Of a stretch of 64,000 nt of DNA, positions 12,648 through 25,123 are shown piece by piece. The notes below the pieces were generated by a model, which made no database searches, had not been told where the DNA came from, and saw nothing but the letters and a program-made list of their open reading frames with translations. Source of the stretch: Galaxea fascicularis (lineage: Eukaryota; Cnidaria; Anthozoa; Scleractinia; Euphylliidae); NCBI GenBank assembly GCA_948470475.1, contig OX419342.1:16670510-16734509 (forward strand), read 5' to 3'. A program made the translations under genes and the position numbers. Position 1 is the first letter of the stretch. Every line of letters begins with the position of its first letter.

Positions 12648-15600
12648 TATCCCTAATTGGTTGAGGCGCGCGCGAGCCCCGATAAATTGTCTTGGTCAAC
12701 CGCATACTAGGCGACAAGGTCCGACAAGACGTTTGAGATCTAGCACTGTCAGCTATCGCCCGACAAACCCCGATCTTGTCGCAGACTTGTGTGAATTCAC
12801 CGCACACTAGCCGACAAGTGAAGATTTTTCTTCGGCCGACAAAAATTCGGCTAGTGTGTAGTAGCCATAAATCTAGTGACACGCTACACGATTTTAAACG
12901 CCGATCACGGCGAATTTGATCGTCAGCGAAAATCGCGAGCAAATTTCGCCGTTAGTTGATGCGGGCACAATAGACGATTATTTTACGCCGGGATTGGCGA
13001 TTTCTTTCCAAGCGTCCAAGCATCGTTGTTGTCTGTCTTTTAGATAAGTCATGTGAAAAAACACCCAACGTGATTGGGGATCACTCATCGAATCTGGGAA
13101 ACCAACGTAAAAAGGATCACTCATCGAATCTGGGAAACCAACGTAAAAAACCCTCGATAAAAACTGACACGATGTGCACACACGATATGCAAGCGACTCG
13201 ACTGATTTGACAACGTGGGCACCCTCGATTTAAACTTCAATAACGAGGGAAGACTCGTTTTCAGCAACTTAGACGAGGTAACCCTCGATTTGAACTGCTA
13301 ATTTCCTCGATCTGAAATGATATACGCCAATCGCCGCGATCGACGAAAATCGGGATCGTTCGAATCGTTGCACCGGGCACACTAGGCGATTTGTGCACTC
13401 GATCACCACGATCGGTGTACAAAATCGCCAAATGTGTTACCCCCTTAAATGTAATCCCAGTTATTGTAGACACTTTCATCAACATTTCAAAAAATTTCAT
13501 GATAACAGCTTAAAAAGGTTTAACGCTTTAATTTTCAATACAAGAAAGACAAACGATAAAAAAATATTGAGGTTTAATTTTTTGGTCCTCGTCATCATAA
13601 TTGTTAACGTAATTGACATCGTCATCGTCATCGTTCTTGTTATTGCTCAGATGCCATTGCCATTGACATTGCCATTGTTATTGCTATTGTTACTCAAATT
13701 TCGAACGCATGGCTTTGTGGTAGTCCTTTTCACGGTCATTTCATCCTACGTAGACTATTGAACCACACGTTGGTGCCAGCACATTGGCAGGGAGGACTGG
13801 ATTTTAAATATGGGATACAAATGGATCCAAATGACACAAGGTAAAATTCAAGGCAGTACATATTAAGATTAAGAACTCTACATTTTATTGCTGTTGGTAT
13901 GATTGTGGCAGTAAAGCATTTTATAAATGAAATGCCAATCTCACAACAGAAACGTCAGGTTGAACGTGAGTCTTACGCCTGTTAAAAGATCTGTCTGCAG
14001 CGTGGTGGGAACTATTAAAGGGAACAAGGAACCAGGTAGGGGTACACTCTATTGGTAAATGACACAACACTAAAAAGTAACCAAGCGACTGCACTGGAAA
14101 ATTCAGGAGGAATGTGTTTAGCCCAAACGGCCTGTGGGTCAGATTCATGCCAGTGATCGAAACACATTTGGTAGTGTCTCAGCTTATTTATATCATACTT
14201 TTTGGTATGTCTATGCAGAAACATGCATGTCCAATTAACCACTTAATATCGTCTACGGGCGCCCTTAAGACTGACAAATAATCCTAAATTTGATTGATGA
14301 AGGACTAGTTTCGAGGAGAACCAGAGTAATGCCTATCGACTCAGATGACCAAATGACTATGATCAGATAAATGGGCCGCCGGCCGTAAAGGTGATTCTAG
14401 CTGCAAGGCCTTCGGAGCAATTTTTAATTATAAAGTGCGGAGGTCGCTCCCGCCCCCTCAACTGAGGGGAGGAGGCTGACTCTTAAAATGGTTAAAACGC
14501 ATCTAACTTAGTTTTATTCGTAAGACTTATTCCGTGACGCTTGGATGTTCCTGCAGCTGAATTTGCCCCTTTAACTCTGTTGACAAAACCAAACGTACCC
14601 TATGCTAAATAGAGCATAAAGTTAAAAAACTAATACCATTATTGTTACAGATCGCTACGTTTTGATGGGTAGTCCGCATACGTTTGGTGGAACTGCTGTT
14701 CTTATGGAGGTTGCCAGCATTTTATTATCCATGAAAAGAAAAGGTACTAAGCTCTACTTACCAAAATGCTTTCCGGGTTTTATTATTCAACCAACAATTG
14801 TGCTTACAGTAATGATGGAAACAAAGTTGTATTTCTGCATCGAAGAATAGCTGAATATCTACTAAAATAGCAGTGTACAATATTCTGTAAAAGTGAAGAC
14901 TTAACTGGGGAAAGCTGAAGTACATAACCAAAAAAGCTCGATAGTACCAAAGTAGAGTATATTCCTTGTTTGTTTTTCATATGGGTAGTTTTATTTTGTT
15001 CCTTGAGGCGAATGATAACTGAAACTAACTTGCAACTGTATGTAAAATTAAGACAGTTCTGAATTTCAGCAGGGGCGCCGGGGCTGATATCCACAAATTT
15101 CCCTTCAGAAATGTCACATTTAATCAGTCAATGTGGTGTTAACATCACATCTCCTATTTACTTACAGAATTTTAAAATTTACCCTCGGGACCCACAAGCA
15201 ACACATTTCACTCACTGGCAAGAAAACATACGACTTAACTTCACTTTTGTTACTTTCATTAGCTTAACCAATTAGCTTAACCAATCTTTTTTAAAATACA
15301 GTCCTTATTCGATAAATAAGAGGCCTAGAAATGAAAGGGGAGCGTACTGCGTGGTGCAAATCTCAGTGGTTTTAGGTCCAGAAGCAATGTTACGTCTTTT
15401 CAGTCAACCAGCTAACACGATTAAGGCTTCTCAAACTCATTAATAATTCATCAAGTTAAAACAAAAGAAATCACAACCGTGAAGGGGGTTTGGATACCCG
15501 GTCTTAATTACCATAGATTTTGACAATTTTACTTCTCCGTTAATTCCTTAGTTTTCGTTTCAATTGAGAAGATATATCAAACACTCGAAACAGTGTTTCA

Positions 15601-18600
15601 TCGGCCATCCAAACACCTCGAATTCCGTCAAAAATACTCCGCTGCGCGTCGTATTTTCAACTCTCTTCTCGGTGTTTGGATATCCTGATGAAACACTGTC
15701 TCTCGTGTTTGATATATTACATGAAATTATTTTAGGTTGGTCACCGCGAAGAACCATAAAAATATGTAGCTGGGGAGCTGGGAGCACTGGAGCAGTAGAA
15801 TGGATCGAGGTACAAAAGATTGTGATATTAAATTAGCCCTTTTTCTTTGATTAGGTCACAATGTTGGGTATGACTAGCTAAAACAGGAGGTTACTCATAT
15901 CATTTGTTTTAGTTAAGGTTGAAGGTGATGTTCAGACCGTACTGCGCACTCTCAATAGATAGAACCAAAATATAACATGTGCAAAACTACTGCTTAACAC
16001 AACACAAATGAATGAGACAAGCAGAGATCGAGTTCATCCTTCCATGTACAAATCAAATTTCAATAAATGGAGCTGAACCTTAACGACGGCTTCAGCTCTG
16101 TTTTCTGTTGTTATTTTCTTGTTTGTTTGTTTGTTAATTTTTTGTTTCTCTGTTTGTTTGTTTAACACTCATTTCAACGTAACTTTGTCCCTTCGGCAAC
16201 TGGGAATGTACCGAAAAACTGCACAAAACGTAATACAAACCGGAGTGTTGTTACTATTTCAGGAATATCAACAAGTTCTGGAAATCCGAGCAGTTGCTTA
16301 CCTTAATATGGAGAGCAGCATACAAGGTACTACTCGAAAGCCAGCATACTGTATTTAATTTAGCTAGAGCTAGGTTGAGGATATAAGCTTGTTTTAATCA
16401 GTTAATGTCGTCATTCGTGGTGTTATTATGAAGAAAGTAACAATGAATTTAGCTAATAGATATATATTAACCTTCTGTCGTCTGTTTCTTTCCTTTCCCT
16501 CTTTAACAAGCGCTAAACATGGGAGTGAATGTCCATTATTTGTTGGAAAAAGCAGCCTTCAAAGCTGCAAAAATGGTGAGTTATGCTTTCTTCACTTTGT
16601 TCTTTTTCCGGCCTGTTCCTGGTGATTAAATTATTCAAGTGACATATTGAGATTACTTTTTGTCCTGGTGTAAACTTTGCCAGTCTCGTTACTCTACAGA
16701 GTAGGGGGCAAAATTACTGAATTCTGATTGTTCAACGGTATCATTTTGATTCTGAAGAGGGAAAAATAACTGCTGTCGAATAGCCAAAGAGTGGTAGAGA
16801 TTCAGAGATTTTAATTTCTAATTCAAAAAGCTCTGGTTGTCCATTAAGTAAAGTCCAGAAAACCACCCTGAAAGCGAAAGTTTTTAGGTTGATCGAAAGC
16901 AGCCAAAGTCAAAACTTATTTCAAGTCGCTCTGATGAGAAATGAGCAATATCACAAGTTGAAAAAAGCCGTGGAAAGGTATACCTGTCCATCTCAACAAC
17001 CTTCTGATCAGTAAAAGGTTCTTCCAGCGTAAAATTTCAGATACAAAAGACTTTCGACTGCGGACGTTCAAATATTGTTTGTGTGCATGTTTCGCCTCTT
17101 TTCAGAGTGATTATTTGGTCGCAAATAGTGGGACTTTGCGATCCACTTCTTTATAAACTACAGTGGTAAACATCTTCAAGGTCATTTTGGGGACAGAGAA
17201 AGGTGGGCTTTAATTTATTGGGAGGTAGAGTTTTAATATAATACCCTTTTGGGGGAGGGGGGGGGTACGACATTTATACTTTAAAAAAGATGTTTATTGT
17301 AGGATATAAATACTGAACATAATCAAAATACATTTCAATAAAACAGAAAACAAAAATTAATGTTCAGAAGAAAATGTTGACAAACCAAAACAAGGTTCAG
17401 TTAGTATAAGCCAGTAAGTTTAACTGCATGTCGTGATCAGGCTCTAAACACGTGCCGCCAAGAATCTTATTCCGCGGAATATTCCTAAAGAACGCACCCG
17501 ACGAAAATAGGGAGGAATGTGAACTTAACATTGCAAATTATATGTGCATTAAACTTCTCAGAATTGGCCTTAATACAGATGCGCTACAGTAGGTTTCGTG
17601 TATTCACCAGTTGTTAAATTTTCTAAGAAGAACAAGTAGAAATAGCGATTCAACTAAGAACGTTACCTTCTCCAATTTGTCTAAAGTGTCAGCTGCTCCT
17701 TCGGGGGGTTGGGGCGAGGGGACGGCTGACACTTCAGACTACTCTTCCAATCGGCCTTATTCGCGCGGCGGCCATATTGGCCATAGACAATAGATTTCAT
17801 ACCCCGAGCAGCCTCGAGTTGAAATGTTTGGGAACGAGTTTCTTTGCGCAAAAACAAAAGTTTTCAGTCCCTCGGGACTCAACATGGCCACCGCATGTGA
17901 TTACGACCTAATATATATATTTAGGCAAGCCTAAAAGCGGAGCTCCACAGTTCTTTCCTTATTGTATGGCATTTACCGATAAAATAAAATCAATGCCAGG
18001 ACTCGAGCCAGGACTCTAGTGAGGACGTCTGTATTGTGATTATAGTTTTTACTGTTTTGCTGCAGAGCCACAGCCACCATTCAAACATGTGCTAACGTTC
18101 ATTTTCGATTTATCATCGGCCTTTTCCACGTTGGATCAAGGGACTACATGACTATGAGCATAAACGATTTTGCTTCATCACAGTTTAATTACATCCGATT
18201 ACATTTCAATACAAATGGTGTAAATGTCTAAACTATAGATTAACAGTCCCAGTGACTCACTTTTAAATCCAACATCACAGCCGGTTATGTGCTTTGGCTA
18301 AGTCACAAATTTTCTAACATGTATCGTTGACATTTTAACCTCAACAAACCGAAATATTCCACAACAAAACAAAATGGTAAAACCCAAAAGTGGGTACTCT
18401 TCGACACGCCCAAAAAAGAAGAAAAGTACTTTGTTGCCTTGTTTTGACTATTTTATGGCGTCATTTTTGTGATCTATAAAAGTAAAGACGATAGAGAACT
18501 GCCGTCTGTGTCCTTTGTACAATAGCACCGAAAAACATTAAGCGAAAATGACTTTAACTTTTCGTTATGAAAAGTGACTGCGGCACGATAAGCCATGAAT

Positions 18601-21600
18601 CAACTCAGGTGATGAACTGCAAATGGTTGAGAATGGTTTTATTCTTGACTTCGATCAGCTACAAATATTGCAAACTACAAACGTTGACTACAAGTCGTGG
18701 GCGGTATTATTTTTTACATCACTGTTAATGATAACATCTGGTAGGCAATGATAACAGACAAACAAATCGGTCTCAGAAAAACATTTGTCAACAAACATTG
18801 AATTAAAGACGAAGTTTTTCAGTACTGCAATTACCCTTTTAAGTCTGCGATTTTTTAACTAACAACGAGAATTGCTGTGAGGGACAACATATTGCTGGCA
18901 TTTCGAATGCTGGAGCTGTTAAAAATCGTGTTTACTTTTGGCAAGGAGTTGTCGCTCTTAGCGAGAGTTTTCCAAATGTCAATCCGGCTCTTGTTCCTAA
19001 CAAAGCGGAGCCGAGGATTTAAACCGTCCGAACTTCGCTTGGCTTTTCTTCAACCAATTTTGTGCCCAAAAATCAGAGACAGCAGGGAAAACGAAGAGTT
19101 TTAGAATCCAAAATGAAATATTGGATAGAAAACATATGGAAAAAAACACGAGCATTTTTTAGTCCAAACCAATTTGAGGTAAAAGCGTGAAAACAACAAA
19201 ACGATACGAATGTTTCTTCGGCGTTGCTCGTAGAAATTGGAAAAATAAGACAAGTAACAAACGTAACTCGTGAGTAACCTAGGCAAATCGCTAGTCCGAG
19301 TGTTCTTGGCATAAGTATCCGTATAAAAGACAAAACAGGAATACTAACCTGCGGATGCGGACAGTTCAGGTCAGTCAATAATCACTCCGAACGCACAGCC
19401 GACATAATAGCCGTCATTTCACACAAAATCATCGCTTTGCTAAGAATTGCTGCGAGGGACAACATATTGCTGGCATTTCCAATGTTGCAGCAGTTAAAAA
19501 TCGCGTTTACTTTTGGCAAGGAGTTGTAAGTTGTTCTTTGCGAGAGTTTTCCGGCCGAGGTCAGTTATGACCAATTTGAGATGGAAGCGTGAAAACAACA
19601 AAACGTAAGAAAAAAGAAACCGATGCAAATGTCTCTTCGACGTTTCTCGCAGAAATCGGAAAAAATAAGACAAGCAACAACCGAGACAAATCGCTATTCA
19701 ATTTTCTTTGCATAAATGTCCATATAAAAGACAAAACAGGAGTACTAACCTGCGCACAGTTTAAGTCAGTCAACAATCACTCCGAACGCAGAGCTTAAGC
19801 AGAAGCGGTCATTTCACACAAAAGTAAGTCTTATTACTTCTCATGTCTATCAAGGAAGCTTTCTTCAATTAAGGATTTTAGCGGCAAAACCGTCCACTTT
19901 AATACAGACAGCAAGGTCCGAAGACGGCGCATAATCACTGAAATCTTGCCAGACCACACGATCTTTTCTCTTCATGCAGGCTTCTGCAGGTAAACACGAG
20001 GAAAAGCTGAAACTCCTTGACACTTGGTAATGTTTTTACAGCTTGACAAGGGACGCTCTCTTTTTCGCTGTTCCTCACTATAATTGCGTCTCTTTTCTCG
20101 AGCTTTTTGTTGTTGTTTCGCCCGTTGCTCGTCAGTACGATTCAGCCTGTTTACTCGAGCCGTTTCTTGTTCAGTTTCTCCCGTTGCTCTACGATACAAT
20201 TCAGCCGGTTTGTTCGTGCTCTTTCTCCCGCTGTTTGTCACTGATACTCTGCCTGTTTACTCGTGCCCTTTCTTGTTCTTTCTCCCGCTTTTTTGTCACT
20301 GATACTCCGCCAAGAATAGACAAAACTGACTTTGTGTTAAAATTTGGCCATGCAATTTCCCGCCACAAAAAAACGCGGGTTGAGAACTGCGTGTATGGGC
20401 AAATGATCTTTCCAAAAACAGTTTATATGGAAGCGCGCTTATATGCGAGCTTGCTCACGAAAGGGTTAACTGGAGTATCACATTTGACTTTGGCTTACAT
20501 GATGGGGTCGACGTACGTACGGTCGGTCGGTCGGTCGTACGATGACGTCATAACCAAAATTTCTCGGATGGATGGGTTACCATATTTTCTTAGCAATGGT
20601 GCTCCGCGCGCGCGCACCTTCGGCGCGCGCGGAGCTCCGCTATTAGCCAGTTCATTGTCAAAGTAAAGTGGCGCTGGTATTTCGATCATTGCCAGACAGC
20701 AATTGACATTTCAGACTATTGCTGTTGTTCTGATTTGTTGTTGTGTTTGAAATGCAAGCATACGAACATTGATGTTTAAAAATTGCTAAAAAAAAATGTT
20801 TTAGGAACTTATGCATTCGAAAGAGGAGGATGCTTTAATCTTAGGAATTTTTTTTCTTAGGTAAAGATCGGAGGCAGCTCAACAGAGTCGTTGTATGATG
20901 AATGGAAAAAAACAGGGTAGGCTGTCTTAGAACGTGCATATTACGCTTTTTGTTATGTGCACGTCAAGCTATATCCTTAGTTTATCTCACAGTAGACTCA
21001 GTGACTACATTTCTACCAGTTCTTAATGCAACTGCTTGTTATTTTTGATAATAAAAATTACGGGCAGAATCATATTTGACAACGTTTCGGTGTTCTCATG
21101 ACACCATCATCAGGTCAAAATAAGATATTTAACAGATAACAAGAATATTAATGTTCAAGTTGAAGTTCTTAGTCCCTAGAGGCTAGGTGAAAAAGTTTTG
21201 CTTTTATCGAGTCACTTTGAATATTTAGACACGGTTTTGCTCGCGAATAAGGAACATTTCGTACAGAAGACAATCAAATTTGCTAGAGCATTTCCTAAGA
21301 ATATGAAACATACTAGATGTTATTGTTCTTGATGGATGTTGACTTTGGCTGTGATTGAATATTGATCCAGATCTTTTGTGCTCTTCGATTCGTTGGTAGA
21401 GATGCCGACGCGTGTAACCAACATAGCTGGCATCACACCAGCCACATTCAAATTTGTAAACTACTGATTGTTCGTTAATCAACGCGGGCTTGATTTCTTT
21501 ATGTTTGAGATCTTCTCCAACTTTTCGACAAATGAAGACTGGACGTAAGTCGATGTTTAACAGCTTACCAAGGTCCTTCAACGGTTTGCGCACGGAGTCA

Positions 21601-24600
21601 GCTTCTAGTTCTTTAACACCTACCTAGGTAGACATTCAGCTGAATGTCATTTTAATATTATTATTAGCTAAATGTTGCCAGGATTATTCCTCTTCAGATT
21701 AGAGCTGCAGGGATGTTAATTTGTAAATTGAGGTTTGCTTTCTTCTGCCTTCAGTTCTTTGCCTATCAATACGGAAAGTGCGTGTTTTCCTTTCGCATAC
21801 AAAACTGGTGTACCTTGCGTCTCTATGGTCTACCAGGCCTATAACGTAAGTTGCATTTTATGCCACTGACTATATATGCATTTCTAAGGTAAAGAGCATC
21901 GTTTGTTAACCAGTTAATTGTTGAGGCAAAGCTATGTTTTACAAAGCAAACAAATGAGAAAGCCCAAAGCAGTAAGGTTATTACATGGTACACGATCACA
22001 ATGGGTAGCCGTTGGTTTTCTTTAGAGAAGCTGCGGTGCTGCGTCGTTGGAGGAGTAAAAAGGAACTTCATGGTGTTGTCAAATGAATTGATAAGGTAAA
22101 TGGGGCACCATAAAGAGATTCCAAAGTGGACGTTTCGAGCATTGGCTCTTTGTCAACGCGATTGGCTAAATCCTTTACCGTGCTCAATTTACCTAAACGT
22201 CGGAAAAGCATTTTAATCCATTTACGGTAGTAAATTCACCGTAAAAGCTCGGTGGTTAAAATTGCAGTCTGTAGATGCAAACCTGGTGCCAGATTCACGA
22301 AACAATAACTCTTAAGTTATGCTAGACTGAAACAATATTTAGGATACATCTTAACTTAGTAGAGCTTCGACTCGTAACAAGAAAAGCCCTTTATCTTTTT
22401 TTTTTTTTGTGTGCCTTTGTCTGATGGTCTGCTTGTGTGTTAATTCTTTAAAAGGAGTCTTCACTCTTAAAAAGATACAAAAACAATTCAGAAAGACTGC
22501 ACTCAGAATTTTTCTCTCGACAGGCCTCCAGTACTCCTGGCAACTTCAAAACCCACGTAGCGCTTGCGCAGGTGTGGCTGCAGATGGTCTTTGATATTGC
22601 AGACTCATTACTTATCCCATTTAACGTGAAGGAGTATGCGAAGGCCTTGTGTACGTTTACACAAAAGTTGTCTGCGAGCTACAGTGGTACGTTAGAACGA
22701 AATAATATCACACTAGGTATGTATTACCATCTACATTGTAGGTACGTGCACGCCTAAAAACCGGATTTAAAAAGCTTAGTACTCCCTCTAACAGATCGGT
22801 AGTGAAAACGTTTTGTCCGGTTTTTTAGCTTTTATCCGTGAGGCCGGTTTTCGAAAAAGACAAATTGGCGTCTACATAGAGTTAGTTCAGCAATGGTACG
22901 TTCTACCAACATAAATTAATGCACGTAATCGCCAAAAAGAATCTTACAGTTCATTTTCTTGTTAAAGGTGCACTTGAAACAATTTCTACGTGAGTGATTT
23001 CAGTCACAAAATTAATGTTGAAACCTTTTTGTCAGCATATCCTCCATAACACTTAATAAAAAAACTTCTTAATAAAGTAACAACGGATCCTTGAAGGGCC
23101 AAACATGACGATTTGCTTGTCTTCCAACAATAAAAAGGAACCGTATGTCTGCCTACATCAATAGACTGAGTGAATACTAAACATTATTTGTTATTCAAGT
23201 CTAGGACTTGCTTCTAACTTGGTACAGTAAAAACCCGCGTGTAAGAACCTGGAAAATTAAGAACCTCCTGGCAGAAATTTGCTACTTTAATACCCCAAAA
23301 TATAAAAACCTGTTTAGGCAAAAAAATTCCAACAGGTTCTGATATGTGGGGTTAAACTATTTTATTTATTAATCGTTGATGTAACAACTGCAGCCAGCAT
23401 TACATCGGGAGCACTACACGCTTTATCCACGATCGTGTGAGAGAACACCTGAAGAAACACCTCTCTAAGTGCCAAAACAATGTCTACAAAGGCATCGAAA
23501 TCAAGAGTATTGTACTAGAAAACGACCCCGCAAATCTACGACTGTTCGAAGCGTTTTACATACGAGAGTACAAACCTACCATCAACTCCCGAGAGGAATG
23601 CAGCAAATTCGCGGAACTTTTATTCTAAAATTGTCTAGCATACCTAGAGCCTTCTTTTTGTTGTTTTTTGTTGTTTTGACACTTGTTCATTAGATCATAT
23701 CACTCGTTTTTATTCATATTTGTATCTTATTATTTATCTCAGACATTTTACACCCACATTCCTCCGGTTTTCACACATTTTTACTTTACATCTGTATATA
23801 AGCCCTACGCGGAATATTTTTTCTTATCCCTGATGATGCCGTAGATCGGCGAAAGCTTGGACAATTTTAACATCAACTTTACAGTAGCGTAAGGCCTCAA
23901 TCGAATCTTCAACTATTTTATTTATAATATTTTACCAAAAAGGTTGTCTTTAGAGATAAAAAAATTACACAGTGAAACTATTGTTATAAAACAATTCTGC
24001 TACAATTAAAAGAACGTATTATTTGTATGTAATCTTGGTCTTGGTTTAAGTGTTTCATGCCTGTATCATCTTGCAGCTCATTTTTATATAAACCAGTACA
24101 GAAGACACAAAGCCATTTCTTGTTGCAAGTTTAGATCTGGCATTTTCTGATATATAACTGGTTTGTTCTTGATTATAAGCATTTATTCTATAAAATAACA
24201 GTTTATAATGAAGAACAAACCATATATCATACTATTTTCTACTCCGTAAAAATTAAGAACCTAATTAAGAACCTACTTAGCCTTAAATGCCAGCAAGTAC
24301 CCCAAAATATAAGAACCTGTTTTGCCAAAGTTCTTACACGCGGGTTTCTACTGTATTAGACACTAACTAATTGAGTAACAATTTGCTTGTCTATTGAAAT
24401 TCGACAGATTTTTTGATAAAGGGTGCTGAGGAATTCGAGCAAGCTGCACAAGCATTTCAAGGTTGCTTACACGCAGTGGACAAAGACAAGTAATTTGAAA
24501 ATACCTCACTGAGAATCCGTTAATGAAAGTTATGGTGTTAGAAAAGCCTTATTAATCTTTTGTTTTTGAACCAAGGGTTCGCGTCTTTTAGGCGATATCA

Positions 24601-25091
24601 TGGTAAGGTATAATTTGGAATGTTGAGTGAGAAGTGGTTTTCTCTTTTTTTTTCCTGATTGCATTTAAATTTAGTTCAATGGAAGGATGTTTTGTATGTT
24701 CCCTGAGGGATGAGGAAAAGAGATACTTGCTGTTTTTGTTTTTGCCAGCAACAAAAAACCTTTTGCTCTTTTGCTGACAAGGTGGCAGGTTGCACAAAGT
24801 CCAAGATTACTTTGCAAATGGATGTCTGAATACAAGTCAAGGCTTGCCTTGATTGGTTCCTCGGTTATAGCGATCGGCTAGCGGTCACCATAGTGACGAT
24901 GATAATCTAAGAAGAACGGTTTGCTGGTTGCCAAACACAAGCAACTTAACTTTAGTGGCTTAGTTTTTGGCTACCAGCAAAACCAACAATTAAAATATCA
25001 CAAAAGGTGTAGAAACTGTTCGCGTTTTGTATTTTGTGGTCACTAAGTATTTCCACTTGTTGCAATCGGCATTGCTTCTTCCTTAGGCCCG

Positions 25092-25123
<32 letters not shown>

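Larger units (their letters stand above)
23225..24356. mobile_element. Non-autonomous DNA element with CAGTAAAAACCCGCG ends, TA target
   Basis: Terminal inverted repeats: TACAGTAAAAACCCGCGTG at 23223 and CACGCGGGTTTCTACTGTA at 24358, with related subterminal blocks (AAGAACCT and CCCCAAAATATAAGAACCTG). TA flanks both ends, as for Tc1/mariner-type elements (class is inference). It has no transposase. A Penelope-like fragment (23370-23910) is nested inside. It lies in intron 13 of the TfR/GCPII-like gene. Confidence 0.8.

Noticed and set aside
12439..12942. 167-residue minus-strand frame
   Set aside because: Crosses a SINE and a TTA microsatellite (poly-Ile run); a shadow of repeat DNA.
20043..20666. 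207-residue plus-strand open frame
   Set aside because: Cys/Phe/Arg/Ser-rich low-complexity translation of repeat DNA next to the palindrome-family copy; no domain, no splice context.
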